The notes under the pieces were generated by a model. The model saw nothing but the letters and a program-made list of their open reading frames with translations, did no database searches and was not told the origin of the DNA. A stretch of 64,000 nt of DNA from NCBI GenBank assembly GCA_965267505.1, contig OZ254081.1, positions 2,480,001 to 2,544,000 on the forward strand, read 5' to 3'. This DNA is from JANQHS01 sp965267505. Lineage in GTDB: Bacteria; Bacteroidota; Bacteroidia; Cytophagales; CCMP332. Shown piece by piece: positions 8,769 through 19,700 of the stretch. Position 1 is the first letter of the stretch. Every line of letters begins with the position of its first letter. The translations under genes were made by a program, and so were the position numbers.

Positions 8769-11021
8769 ATGATTCTGGGCCGAATTTTCATTGCTCTGGG
8801 AGTACTTCTATTTGCACCAATCTATGCCATCGGGCAGAATAATTCTATAGTCTTTGCGGACCAGGAAACCAGATCTGGTGTCCCATTCGTTTCTTACCAG
8901 GTTCAAAAAGGTTCGGAGATCATTTCCGGTTTTTCAGATAAGAATGGACGGATCTCACTAGGAGCAATATCCTTTCCTTTTTCCTTAAAAACCTCTCATG
9001 TTTCATTTGAACCTTTTGAAAGCGAAGTGCAGTCAACAGACACAGTCTTTATCTCCTCCAAGTTCAATTCATTGGACGAGGTTGTGGTATTAGGAAGGTA
9101 TGAGGAGGGAAGTGCTGCAGAATCTATGATAAAGGTCACCAGCCTCAAACCAAGAGAATTGGAAAGCAGAGGGGCTGTAACCTTAAGCCAGGCGGTCCAG
9201 TATCAATTGAATTATTCATTGGAACCTGACCCTGCAACCGGATCTGTAGGATTGAGCATCCAGGGAATGGATGGACAGCAGGTAAAGGTTCTTTTGGATG
9301 GTGTTCCTTTAACGGGTAGAACTGGAAATGCTGTTGATCTTTCTCAGATCAATATTGCTAATGTTGAACGCATCGAATTGGTGGAAGGTCCTATGGCCAT
9401 TCAATATGGAACTGATGCGATGGCTGGAGCCATCAATATCGTTTCGAAAAAGCCAGTAAGCGGAAAACCATTTGTCAGGATAGACCTTCAGGAGGAAACT
9501 GTAGGGGATGCTTATGCCCTGGATGAAGGTATCCACCAGCAAAACGTATTTGCTGGTGTCGGCTTTGGAAAGTTTTTCTATAGTCAACTGGAATTTGGTC
9601 ACAGATATTTTGGGGGATTTCAAGGCAATTTGGAAGGAAGGGAAAAGCTATGGGACCCCAAGAGAAATATCTATGGGAATTTCCGCATAGGGATGAAGCC
9701 TTTAGGGGCAAAGCTGGAATACCGGCTTGATCTATTTGATGAAAAGATAGACAGCAAGGCGTCACCAAGTGGATTATTGGTTCCAATAGCTCTGGATGAA
9801 GAATATCTCACCCGTAGATACATTCATCAGATAAACGGACACAAATCGCTAAGCACCAATTCAAAATTGGATTTTGTCGGCTCATTCACTGATTTCACCA
9901 GGATCAAAAAGCAATATGTTCACAACTTAACAACCGGAGAGAAGATCCTTTCTACAGCGGATGGATCTCAAGATACCTCTTCCCTTAATGCGATCATGTT
10001 TAGAACCATGTATACACATAGTTTATCGGGTCGCTTTGAATACCAATTTGGATTGGACCTTAACTACGAAGAAGGCCAGGGAGGAAGAATTCAGGGAGTT
10101 GATAATAAAAGCATTGGAGATTATGCAGTCTTTGGCTCAATTCAAGCAAAACTGAATTCAAGGTTCGAAGCTAGGGTAGGCCTGCGAGCCTCCTACCACA
10201 CCAACTACAATGCACCGGTCTTACCTTCATTGAATCTGAAGTATGCTCTCAGCCCAGGACTTTCCCTTAGAGCAAGTTTTGCCCAAGGATTTAGGGCACC
10301 TACTATAAAAGAGCTTTATTTCACTTTCTTCGATTCCAACCATAGGGTGCTGGGCAATGATGAACTAAGACCTGAGTATTCAAATCATTTTGATCTCAGC
10401 CTTACTCATACCAAGAAGCTTGGGGAATACCAGTTAGGAAGTGAAATAAGTGCTTTTTACAACGATGTCCAGGATCAGATCGCATTTGGTCAGGACCCTG
10501 GTGATCCCACCATTACCACTTATTTGAATAATGAGACTTTCCGTTCTCTTGGCTTTACAATTCGAGAGAACTTGAATCTTGAAAAATGGACCATGGGGAT
10601 TGGTTTTGGATATACCGGCAGGTACAATCAATTCTCCGATACTTCTGAATTAAGTCCATTTCTTTGGACCCCTGAACTAACGGCAAATCTCTCATATACC
10701 CCAGGTGTTCTGGGTTTAAGCTTTAATCTTTTCTATAAATACAATGGCCCACTTCCGCAATATTTCCTGGAGGACATAGGTCAAAACCAACAGAAGGTAA
10801 GTCTCGGGCAAAGAGATCCATTTCATTGGATGGATCTATCAATTACCAAGTCATTTAAGCAAAATCTTCAGTTAGTTGCTGGGATAAAAAATCTCCTTGA
10901 TGTGAGTTCTGTCTTTCAAGGAGTACAGACGGGAGCTACGCATGGATCCGGAAGTCAGTACTTTGTCGGATATGGGCGCTCCTATTTTTTAAAGATCATA
11001 TACAGAATAAATACAAACTAA
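8769..11021 (+). CDS. TonB-dependent outer-membrane receptor
   Basis: A 750-residue receptor with a signal peptide (ILGRIFIALGVLLFAPIYAIG). Next come a short carboxypeptidase-regulatory-like domain (~25-95), a plug domain (~100-230, with LLDGVPLTGRTGNAVDLSQI and VEGPMAIQYGTDAMAGAINI) and a 22-stranded barrel ending in a partial aromatic signature. FAQGFRAPTIKELYF is the classic FRAPxxxEL barrel motif of the siderophore, heme and vitamin receptor group (not SusC). It lies 11 bases before an HmuY-family lipoprotein and is divergent from an AraC regulator, so heme or iron-chelate import is the likely job. The ATG at 8769 is preferred over a TTG nine bases upstream because of the promoter box. 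Confidence 0.9.
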   Translation: MILGRIFIALGVLLFAPIYAIGQNNSIVFADQETRSGVPFVSYQVQKGSEIISGFSDKNGRISLGAISFPFSLKTSHVSFEPFESEVQSTDTVFISSKFNSLDEVVVLGRYEEGSAAESMIKVTSLKPRELESRGAVTLSQAVQYQLNYSLEPDPATGSVGLSIQGMDGQQVKVLLDGVPLTGRTGNAVDLSQINIANVERIELVEGPMAIQYGTDAMAGAINIVSKKPVSGKPFVRIDLQEETVGDAYALDEGIHQQNVFAGVGFGKFFYSQLEFGHRYFGGFQGNLEGREKLWDPKRNIYGNFRIGMKPLGAKLEYRLDLFDEKIDSKASPSGLLVPIALDEEYLTRRYIHQINGHKSLSTNSKLDFVGSFTDFTRIKKQYVHNLTTGEKILSTADGSQDTSSLNAIMFRTMYTHSLSGRFEYQFGLDLNYEEGQGGRIQGVDNKSIGDYAVFGSIQAKLNSRFEARVGLRASYHTNYNAPVLPSLNLKYALSPGLSLRASFAQGFRAPTIKELYFTFFDSNHRVLGNDELRPEYSNHFDLSLTHTKKLGEYQLGSEISAFYNDVQDQIAFGQDPGDPTITTYLNNETFRSLGFTIRENLNLEKWTMGIGFGYTGRYNQFSDTSELSPFLWTPELTANLSYTPGVLGLSFNLFYKYNGPLPQYFLEDIGQNQQKVSLGQRDPFHWMDLSITKSFKQNLQLVAGIKNLLDVSSVFQGVQTGATHGSGSQYFVGYGRSYFLKIIYRINTN

Positions 11022-11032
11022 ATATTTCATAA

Positions 11033-12115
11033 ATGAGAAGGAATCTATTTCTAATTATCCTTGGATTTGGATTAATAACGGCAGGCTGTGAAACAGATGA
11101 GGATCCAATTACCTCTAATCCTGCTGTAAAGGGAGGAACCATTGATGCAGAGGTTGGAGGCCCTGAGCAACCCAATCAGGTTTATATCGATTTGAGCAGA
11201 AATAAATCAACAGCTGTGGCCAGGGCGGATTGGGATCTTGGCTTTTATAATGGAGATCAGGCAAGAGTAATAATAAACAGCTCGAATGGAATGCTTGCCT
11301 ATAAGCTCGATAAGAACAATATCTTTCAGGTAAACGAATCTGATACAGTTGGGTTGGGTGCCCAATTATCACTCGATGCCATCTTTGGAGCATTATTTGG
11401 CCCTCCGGTATCCTGGCTTGCTGAGACCCCTGGTTGGGTAGATGACCCGGCAAGGAATATTTCCAATACCGCGATCGATGCCATTTCCGCAACGGATGAT
11501 CAGAACATGGTATACATAGTTAATAGGGGTGAAAATCCTGATGGTTCTCAAAGAGGATGGAAGAAGATCAGGATAATTCAGATCTCAAACGGATATGAAT
11601 TGCAGTATGCGGATATCGCTTCCAATAATATTTCGTATTTCGTTGTTTCCAAAGCCACAGATTATAACTTTTCATTCTTTGGATTTGAAGGTGGCGGAGT
11701 AGATGTTGAGCCAAGATCCAATAATTGGGATCTTGCCTTTACCACCTGGACAGAATTAACTTCATTCGGATCCGATCCTATTCCTTATTTCTTTTTGGAT
11801 TTTGTGATCATCAATCAGGAAAAAGTAAAAGTTGCTGAGGTGGTTGATGACCAGACTCAAAATATCCTTGAGGTGTTCAATAATTTCGATCAGGCTGATG
11901 TTGCAGGATTAACTTTTGCAAGTGATGCCAATGCAATAGGATCTTCCTGGAGAACGGTGGCAAGCCCAACCCCTGGCAGTGTTACGGCTGTAAAAAGTGA
12001 CAGATTCTATGTTATAGAAGATGGCGATGGAAACCAATACAAGCTGATATTCACGAAGATGTTAAATGATCAAGGCGAACGAGGATATCCCCAGATCTTA
12101 TTCGATAAGCTTTAA
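11033..12115 (+). CDS. HmuY-family lipoprotein
   Basis: The 360-residue protein has a lipoprotein signal (LIILGFGLITAGC, Cys at ~19). It shows the HmuY-family pattern twice: YIDLSRNKSTAVARADWDLGF (~51-71) with its following region, and WDLAFTTWTEL (~232-242) with its region. HmuY proteins bind heme at the cell surface and pass it to the HmuR receptor; the TonB receptor directly upstream fits. I find no histidine in the translated sequence, whereas Porphyromonas gingivalis HmuY binds heme through two His; related Tannerella and Prevotella proteins use Met. Either Met ligation or another ligand is possible. It is followed by a strong terminator. Confidence 0.83.
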   Translation: MRRNLFLIILGFGLITAGCETDEDPITSNPAVKGGTIDAEVGGPEQPNQVYIDLSRNKSTAVARADWDLGFYNGDQARVIINSSNGMLAYKLDKNNIFQVNESDTVGLGAQLSLDAIFGALFGPPVSWLAETPGWVDDPARNISNTAIDAISATDDQNMVYIVNRGENPDGSQRGWKKIRIIQISNGYELQYADIASNNISYFVVSKATDYNFSFFGFEGGGVDVEPRSNNWDLAFTTWTELTSFGSDPIPYFFLDFVIINQEKVKVAEVVDDQTQNILEVFNNFDQADVAGLTFASDANAIGSSWRTVASPTPGSVTAVKSDRFYVIEDGDGNQYKLIFTKMLNDQGERGYPQILFDKL

Positions 12116-12126
12116 AAAACTACCAG

Positions 12127-12151
12127 AAAAGGGCCTCCGGGCCCTTTTTTT
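12127..12151 (+). terminator. rho-independent terminator after the HmuY-like gene
   Basis: A G/C stem AAGGGCC / GGCCCTT with a four-base loop is followed by seven T residues. It starts 12 bases after the HmuY-like stop and separates the uptake locus from the formate dehydrogenase operon. Confidence 0.85.
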
Positions 12152-12200
12152 ATGCCAAATTGGGCCTTAGTATATTTATAGGTCCTATTTAGCATAAACC

Positions 12201-13859
12201 ATGGGTGAAAACCTTAGTAAACTTTCAGGTCGAAAAGGCCTCTCAGATAACCTGTTTGAAAAACTCGTTGAATCAGGAAAGCTTAGCGGTGCTCCGGAAA
12301 ATCAGGAGTTAAAAGAACTGGCAAAGGAGTATCTAATAGGGGAGGCCAATACTTACGGGGCTTCCTCTTTCTATGATTTCCTAAAGGAAGAAAACCGGGG
12401 AAAAAAGGCCTTTGTATGTAATGGAAGTGCCTGTCTTTTGGCTGGAACCCAAAACAGGGTAAAAGAGACAATTGGTGAACATTTCTCCGCAGAGGAGATT
12501 GGTCATATGTGTTGTCTTGGGAGGTGCCATGAAAATTCAGCATTTAATGTTAACGGAAAGAATTACTCCGGTAATGCAATCAATGAGATCGACAGGATTT
12601 TAAAAGAAAAGCCGGAAGGCAAGGAGGAATATTTTGTAGGAGGGAACATGGAAACTCCTATGCTGACCCGGGAGATAAAGGACCTCAAAGAATTCTATCA
12701 AAGCTTTGCCTCACTCCTTAAGCAGGACAAGTTAAAGATCCTTGAAGAGCTAAAGAAGTCTAACCTCAGAGGAAGGGGCGGAGCTGGGTTTCCTATGGGA
12801 ATGAAATGGGAATTCTGTATGAATTCTGAAGCGGATCAAAAATTCATTGTTTGCAATGCGGATGAAGGAGATCCAGGGGCCTATTCCGACCGATATCTAT
12901 TAGAAGAGAGACCTCATTTGGTTCTTTTTGGAATGATGGTCGCTGGGCTGGTTACCGGGGCAAATAGAGGTGTGATTTATATCAGAGCTGAATATCCTGA
13001 ATCGGTTCAAACAACAAAGGATGCCGTAAAAGAGCTTGAAGCCCTGGGTTTTCATGGAAATAATATTCAAGGATCCGGGTTTGACTTTCATTTCAAAGTA
13101 ATAGAAGGTGCCGGAGCTTATATATGTGGGGAGGAAACAGCCTTGTTATCCTCTATCGAAGGTCAAAGACCTGAAGTAAGAGTAAGACCCCCTTTTCCAG
13201 CTCAGGAAGGGTTGTTTATGAAACCTACCGTTGTAAATAATGTAGAGACCCTGGCCATGGTTCCCTTTGTTTTTGAATTGGGAGGAGAGGAATTCTCACA
13301 GATTGGACGTGGAAGATCTACCGGCTCAAAGCTGGTTTGCTTGGATGGCTTTTTCAACAGGCCAGGACTATATGAAGTTCAAATGGGCACTCCTTTGGAG
13401 GAAGTTCTTTTTGAGCTTGGGCAAGGTTTCAAAGAGCCTGTAAAAGCGATCCATGTAGGAGGTCCTTTGGGTGGAATGGTTCCTGCACAGAAGTTTGGTG
13501 ACCTTACTTTGGATTTTGAAAGCTTCGCAGAAGGTGGATTTTTGTTGGGTCATGCCTCCGTTCTTTCGATTCCCGAATCCTTTCCATTGATCGTTTACCT
13601 GGAGCATCTGTTTGAATTTACCGCTGACGAAAGCTGTGGAAAATGCTTTCCATGTAGCATTGGTTCAACCAGAGGAAAAGAAATGATCCAAAAGGCCCAG
13701 GGTGATGGGTCTTTTAAGATCAATAAAGAGCTGATGGATGACCTATTGGAAACAATGGAGATAGGTTCTTTATGTGCCTTAGGAGGAGGTTTGCCACTAG
13801 GAATAAAGAACGCCCTTCAGTATTTTGAAAAAGAATTAAGCGAGTATTTCACATCATAA
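12201..13859 (+). CDS. formate dehydrogenase diaphorase subunit (NuoE-NuoF fusion)
   Basis: The 552-residue protein fuses a NuoE-like 2Fe-2S domain to a NuoF-like FMN/NAD domain. The first ~150 residues hold the 2Fe-2S ligands C73, C78, C105 and C109 (CNGSAC and CCLGRC). The NuoF part has the FMN/NADH-binding GRGGAGFP at ~191-198 and CGEETALLSSIEG near 310. The C-terminal 4Fe-4S site is CGKCFPC (C479, C482, C485) with C525. The subunit would pass electrons from the catalytic subunit to NAD+. It lies ten bases before the molybdoenzyme gene, which makes the formate dehydrogenase reading much more likely than complex I. NuoE is usually a separate gene, so the fusion is notable. Confidence 0.9.
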   Translation: MGENLSKLSGRKGLSDNLFEKLVESGKLSGAPENQELKELAKEYLIGEANTYGASSFYDFLKEENRGKKAFVCNGSACLLAGTQNRVKETIGEHFSAEEIGHMCCLGRCHENSAFNVNGKNYSGNAINEIDRILKEKPEGKEEYFVGGNMETPMLTREIKDLKEFYQSFASLLKQDKLKILEELKKSNLRGRGGAGFPMGMKWEFCMNSEADQKFIVCNADEGDPGAYSDRYLLEERPHLVLFGMMVAGLVTGANRGVIYIRAEYPESVQTTKDAVKELEALGFHGNNIQGSGFDFHFKVIEGAGAYICGEETALLSSIEGQRPEVRVRPPFPAQEGLFMKPTVVNNVETLAMVPFVFELGGEEFSQIGRGRSTGSKLVCLDGFFNRPGLYEVQMGTPLEEVLFELGQGFKEPVKAIHVGGPLGGMVPAQKFGDLTLDFESFAEGGFLLGHASVLSIPESFPLIVYLEHLFEFTADESCGKCFPCSIGSTRGKEMIQKAQGDGSFKINKELMDDLLETMEIGSLCALGGGLPLGIKNALQYFEKELSEYFTS

Positions 13860-13868
13860 GCGAAATAA

Positions 13869-16679
13869 ATGGCTAGCAATAAGACAGAAATAAGACCTAA
13901 GAATATCGTTGAAAGCCCTTCAAAGGAACGGGTTGAATTGAATGAAAAGGATGTCAATGTTGCATTTATTGATGGCATTCCTTACCCCATAAAAGAGGGT
14001 GAAACGGTCCTTAATTTCATTCGAAGAGCGGTAGGCGATGATCATGTTCCTACCTTATGCGATGCTCCAAATTTAAAGCCCTTTGGTTCCTGCAGGGTAT
14101 GTTCTGTGGATATGGCCATGAAAGAAGGGGGGCCTACTAAGGCGGTTGCCTCTTGCCATACCCCCGTGAATCCTGGTGCTTACATATATCCTGATTCTGA
14201 AAGGATCCAAAGGTTAAGGAAGAATATTGTTGAATTGGTTCTTACCGATTACCCTGAAGAAAAATTCAATGAAGCTGATGCCAATTGGAATGAATTGGTA
14301 AAGGTCACCGAAATGGTTGGGATAAACCATGAAGGTATTCGATACCCTGAAGGAAAGAATCACTTCGACCGAAGCCTTGATGAATCGCATCCATATATGA
14401 GATCCGATCTATCTACCTGCATCAATTGCTTTCGGTGTGTGAGGGCTTGCGAAGAGGTACAGGGGGAAATGGTATTGACCATGGCGGGTAGAGGTTTTGA
14501 TTCTGTGATCCAAAAGGGCATGGGTGACTCTTTCAATGAATCTGATTGTGTTTCCTGTGGAGCCTGTGCCCAGGCTTGTCCTACCGGGGCTATCACGGAC
14601 ATTTATGAATCAAAAAAGAATGCAGAAGAGAATTCAACCAGAACGGTCTGTACCTATTGCGGGGTAGGCTGTAATCTTGATGTTACTGTTCGAGATGGTG
14701 AGGTAGCCAGCATTATGGCACCTTATGATGCCGATGTAAATGAAGGACATACCTGCCTGAAGGGTCGATATGCCTTTAAATTCTACAACCATGAGGATAG
14801 ACTCAGGTCACCCCTGATCAAAGTCGGTGATGAATTCAAAGAGGTATCATGGGATGAAGCCTATGATCATATTGCGAAGAAGCTCAATGAGATCAGAGAT
14901 AATAATGGACCGGATGCTATAGCCGGAATTTCATCCGCAAGGTGTACCAATGAGGAGAACTACCTCATGCAGAAATTCATTAGAGCGGTAATTGGAACTA
15001 ACAATATCGATTGCTGCGCCAGGGTTTGTCACTCTCCCACAGCTTTGGGAATGCAAAGGACCTTCGGAACTGGAGCTGCTACAAACAGCATCATTGATCT
15101 TAAATACACCGATTGCATTTTAATGATTGGAGCTAATCCTACGGAAGCACATCCGGTTACTGGAGCGAAGATTAAGCAGGCCGCGATGCAAGGGAAAAAA
15201 CTGATCGTAATCGATCCAAGAGAAACGCATTTGGCAAAATATGCCGATGTTCACCTTCAATTACGCCCTGGAACAAATGTAGCTGTACTTAATATGATGA
15301 TGCATTATATCCTGAAAGAAGGTATAGAAGATGCTGAATTCATTAAGGATAGATGTGAAGATTTTGAGGGTTTCAAGGAAAATCTCTTATCCCTGGACAT
15401 GGATGAAATGGAGAGGGTTTCAGGAGTTCCAAGAGAAATGGCAAGACAAGCTGCATTTGTCTATGCAAAGGCTCCAAATGCAATGTCATTCCATGGTTTA
15501 GGAGTAACTGAGCATTTCCAGGGGACCTTTACGGTCATGCAGATAGCCGATCTTGCCATGATGACCGGAAATATCGGCCGAAGAGGTGTAGGAGTTAATC
15601 CTTTGAGAGGCCAGAACAATGTTCAGGGAGCAGCCGACATGGGTGCTCAACCGCATCAGGGAGCGGGTTATTTGGATGTGACTAATCCTGAAGTAAATAA
15701 GAAATATGAGGATTTCTATGGTGCCAAGATCCCATTGAATATTGGTTATAAGATCCCTCAAATGTTCGATGCAGCCATTGCGGGAGACCTTAAAGCCCTT
15801 TGGTTGATGGGCGAGGATGTGGTCCAAACCGACCCGAACACAACCAAGGTGAAAAAGGCTCTTTCAAGTCTGGACCTATTGGTTGTTCAGGAACTTTTCA
15901 TGACTGAAACTGCAAAGCTTGCTGATGTAATTCTGCCTGGTGCTTCCTTTTTAGAAAAGAGCGGAACCTTTACCAATGGTGAAAGGAGAATTCAGCGAGT
16001 AAACAAGGTTGTTGAACCCTTGGAAGGAACAAAAGCTGATGGACAGATTGTGGTGGACATTATGAACAAAATGGGCTATCACCAACCACCATATGACCCA
16101 GCAGTAGTCTTGGAAGAGGTATCTCAGATAGTACCTTTCTTTGCTGGTGTAAAGTGGGATGAGTTAGGTAAGAACGGAAAGCAATGGCCTGTAAAAGAGG
16201 ATGGATCGGATTCTGATATGATCCATGTGGAGTCTTTCAAGAGAGGGAAAGGGAAATTCTTCTTCAAGCCTTTCGTTGAAACCAGTGAGATAGAAGATCA
16301 TAAGGATAAATTCCCCTACATCCTGACAACCAACCGGGAGCTAGAACATTACAATTGCGGAACCATGACAAGGAGAACGCCCAATGTGGATATCCTCACC
16401 GAAGACACCATTATGATTAATCCCGTGGATGCAGATGAAAAGGGAGTAAAGGATGGAGAAATGGTTTGCGTAATATCTGACAGGGGAAAAGTAGATATAA
16501 AAGCTAAGGTTACCTCTGAAGTTAAACCTGGCGTTTTGAGTACAACTTTTCACTTTCCTGAAATTATGGTTAACCTTTTGACTTCGAATGTACATGACTC
16601 GGAAGCCTTATGTCCTGAATATAAGGTTGTTTCGGTTGACTTTAGAAAGTCAAAAGGTATACATAAGAACCAAACCTGA
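13869..16679 (+). CDS. fdhF: NAD-dependent formate dehydrogenase, catalytic (molybdopterin) subunit, Cys type
   Basis: The 936-residue protein oxidises formate to CO2 using a bis-MGD Mo/W cofactor. In order it has an N-terminal 2Fe-2S domain (C64, C75, C78, C96), two 4Fe-4S clusters (C184/187/190/194 and C227/230/233/237), the cofactor-proximal 4Fe-4S site CTYCGVGC plus C296, the conserved K298, and the catalytic Cys at ~387 (RVCHSPTALG), which is Sec in E. coli FdhF. The molybdopterin-dinucleotide-binding C-terminus starts near 800. The His-Cys3 cluster motif seen between the 2Fe-2S and 4Fe-4S parts in NuoG-like subunits is absent: TDYPEEKFNEADANW stands there. FdhD and cofactor-synthesis genes are not in the window. 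Confidence 0.93.
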   Translation: MASNKTEIRPKNIVESPSKERVELNEKDVNVAFIDGIPYPIKEGETVLNFIRRAVGDDHVPTLCDAPNLKPFGSCRVCSVDMAMKEGGPTKAVASCHTPVNPGAYIYPDSERIQRLRKNIVELVLTDYPEEKFNEADANWNELVKVTEMVGINHEGIRYPEGKNHFDRSLDESHPYMRSDLSTCINCFRCVRACEEVQGEMVLTMAGRGFDSVIQKGMGDSFNESDCVSCGACAQACPTGAITDIYESKKNAEENSTRTVCTYCGVGCNLDVTVRDGEVASIMAPYDADVNEGHTCLKGRYAFKFYNHEDRLRSPLIKVGDEFKEVSWDEAYDHIAKKLNEIRDNNGPDAIAGISSARCTNEENYLMQKFIRAVIGTNNIDCCARVCHSPTALGMQRTFGTGAATNSIIDLKYTDCILMIGANPTEAHPVTGAKIKQAAMQGKKLIVIDPRETHLAKYADVHLQLRPGTNVAVLNMMMHYILKEGIEDAEFIKDRCEDFEGFKENLLSLDMDEMERVSGVPREMARQAAFVYAKAPNAMSFHGLGVTEHFQGTFTVMQIADLAMMTGNIGRRGVGVNPLRGQNNVQGAADMGAQPHQGAGYLDVTNPEVNKKYEDFYGAKIPLNIGYKIPQMFDAAIAGDLKALWLMGEDVVQTDPNTTKVKKALSSLDLLVVQELFMTETAKLADVILPGASFLEKSGTFTNGERRIQRVNKVVEPLEGTKADGQIVVDIMNKMGYHQPPYDPAVVLEEVSQIVPFFAGVKWDELGKNGKQWPVKEDGSDSDMIHVESFKRGKGKFFFKPFVETSEIEDHKDKFPYILTTNRELEHYNCGTMTRRTPNVDILTEDTIMINPVDADEKGVKDGEMVCVISDRGKVDIKAKVTSEVKPGVLSTTFHFPEIMVNLLTSNVHDSEALCPEYKVVSVDFRKSKGIHKNQT

Positions 16680-16741
16680 ATTGTTTAGTTTCGTACAATA
16701 ATTGAGGTAAAAGGGTTTTTATCTTATTAATTTCTATTGTA

Positions 16742-19700
16742 TTGAAGATTGGAAATAGGCTACGATTAATTATCATTCTACTCTGCTTGACCTCCCTGAA
16801 TTCTTTTTCTGCGGATAGGTTTTGGATCGCAGGGGCGATAAGTAATTGGAACGATGCTAATAATTGGGCTGCCAGCTCGGGAGGAGCAGGAGGAGCTGGG
16901 GTCCCCGGTACTTCGGATATAGCGATTTTTGATGGCAACGGGGTTGGTGATTGCGTCGCAGATGCAATAATAAGCGTAGATGGCTTTGAAATGCGCTCAG
17001 GATATACGGGTAGGTTCATTCAAGGGGCATTTACGATTACTATTGGAATAAATGATTTCTCTCAAGCTGATGGGATCTTCTCTGGCGGGTCCTCGGATAT
17101 AACCCTAAATAGGGGAACTTTCACCCTTAGTGGCGGTCTCTTCATCGCTACCTCTGGAGAAATAGAAATCACTGGTAGTTTTGGATCCAATTTTACAGCC
17201 ATTGCCCATACTGGAGGAACTTTTAACCATAATAACGGGACTTTTAATCTCAGCCCATTGATCTCATCCTGCACCCAAAGAAGAGTGTTCACGAATTTTT
17301 CCGCCAGCCCCAAACTTAGGTTTTACAATTTCATTTCAGATGTAAGAAGTGCTTCTTGTGGGGAAGATGTTTTTGATATTCTCGTTTCAGACACGGTAAT
17401 TGTTGAAAATGACTTTACCCATGAGGATGGATTCATAAATAATGGAACTGTTAGGGTTTTCGGTGATTACTACCAAGGGACGGAGCCTGATGGAGGTAGT
17501 GGAGTGGTTTCTATTGAAGGAACAGGTACTCAAAACTATTTTAATGTTAATGCAACGGGAAGAACTGCCCACCTGATAATTGATAAATCTGCGGGTAGTT
17601 TTGAACCGGGAGGAGGAGCTACCGACCTTCTTTGTACAAGACTTAGCATGATAAACGGATCTTTTACGGCGCCGCCAACTGGATTATATATAGGAGGAAG
17701 CTGGACAGCAAATGTTACCTTATTGACCCACTCTGGAGGTACATACATTAATAATTCAGGGAAGGTATTCATAGATCCTGATTTCTCGGGCTGTGGAACC
17801 CGCACAGCATCGGTTTCAATCACTGCAAGTCCAAAAATGCAATTCTATGACCTTGAAGTTGAGATTGATAACATCTCATGTACTGAGGATAGATTAGATA
17901 TACCCGTAAACGATACAGTAATTGTTCAAAATGATTACACCCACAGAGATGGTTTTGTAAATACGGGAGTGGTTAGAGTTGAAGGAGATCTGTTCCTTGA
18001 AAGTGGTGCCGATGGAGGTACAGCAACTATTCATGTTTCAGGTGGCAATGTCCAGGAATATAACAATAGTTCCACAGCGAGATTTTCTCATCTGTTGATA
18101 GATAAATCCGGGAATAGTATCTCTGCAGCAGCGGGAACAACAACCCTTAGGTGTACGCAATTTTCTCTAATTAATGGGACTTTTAATGCACCCTCAGATA
18201 GCCTGCATATAGGAGGTAGCTGGGCTGCAAATGTGACTCTATTGACCAATACTGGTGGAACGTATAATCATAATAATGGAAAGGTATTGTTTGATCCTGA
18301 CTTTTCAGGATGCGGAACTCGAACCGCTTCGGTTACAATAACGGCATCTCCTAAAATGGAATTTTATGATGTCGAAATCGACGTAGACAATATCAGTTGT
18401 ACGGAAGACCGATTTGATATTCCTGTGGGTGATACACTGATCGTATTAAATGAATACACTCACAGAGATGGATTTGTTAATACAGGTGTTGTAACGGTTG
18501 AGGGGGACTTATTCCTGGAAAGCGGAGCTGATGGAGGTACTGCTACTATCCAGGTAACAGGTACCAATGTTCAGGAATATAACAATCTTACTACAGCACG
18601 TTTTTCTCATATTCTGGTTGATAAGTCGGCAAATGCACTTTCGGCGGGAGCTGGAACTACAGATTTAAGATGTACTAGATTTTCTCTTTTAAACGGAACC
18701 TTTAATGCTCCCAGCGGGGAAATGTTCATTGGAGGAACCTGGGCAACGAATGTGACACTTCTGGATAATAGCGGGGGTATCTTTAATAACAACGGTGGCA
18801 AAGTAACCTTTGACCCCGATTTCTCAGGATGTGGGACCAGGACAGCTTCTGTCAGTTTAACAGCTACTCCGATAATGCAGTTTTTCGACCTTGAGATCGA
18901 TGTTGACAATATATCCTGTACCGAAGATAGGTTTGACATCGCAGCTGGAGATACCTTGATCGTTCAAAATGATTATACCCACACGGATGGATTTGTAAAT
19001 ACCGGAGTAGTCAGCGTACAGGGAGATTTATTCCTGGGTTCAGGAGCAGATGGAGGGACTGCAACAATTCATGTGATCGGGTCAAATGTACAGACCTACA
19101 ACAATAGCTCAACAGCTCGTTTTTCCCATATCCTTGTAGATAAAACCGGAAATAGCCTTTCTCCAGGAGTAGGAACTACAGATCTTCGATGCACCCGATT
19201 TTCCCTCTATAATGGGGTTTTTAACGCTCCGACGGGAGTATTCTATATTGGAGGAACCTGGGCAACAAATGTCACTCTTTTGGATAATTCGGGGGGGACA
19301 TTCAACAATAATAGTGGGCAGGTGATCTTCGATCCGGATTTCTCAGGTTGTGGAACCCGAACCGCGTCTGTTTCCTTGACTGCATCTCCCAAAATGCAAT
19401 TCTTTGATTTAGAGATAGATGTTGATAATATTTCCTGTACGGAAGACAGATTTAATATACCCACAGGAGACACCATAATTGTGACAAATGATTACACCCA
19501 CCGAGATGGATTTGTAAACACTGGGGTCGTTCGTGTTGAAGGAGATCTTTTTCTGGAAAGTGGAGCAGATGGAGGAACGGCCACTATTCATGTGACCGGG
19601 GGGAACGTTCAAGAATATAATAACAGTTCCACTGCCAGATTTTCACATATTCTAGTGGACAAATCGGGAAACAGCCTTTCTCCTGGTGCTGGTACAACGG

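Noticed and set aside
9475..9786. 103-codon antisense frame in the TonB receptor
   Set aside because: Opposite to a strongly conserved plug/barrel coding sequence; no family motif.
15020..15040. Selenocysteine at the formate dehydrogenase active site
   Set aside because: The codon at residue ~387 is a Cys codon (tgt) in RVCHSPT, with no in-frame TGA.
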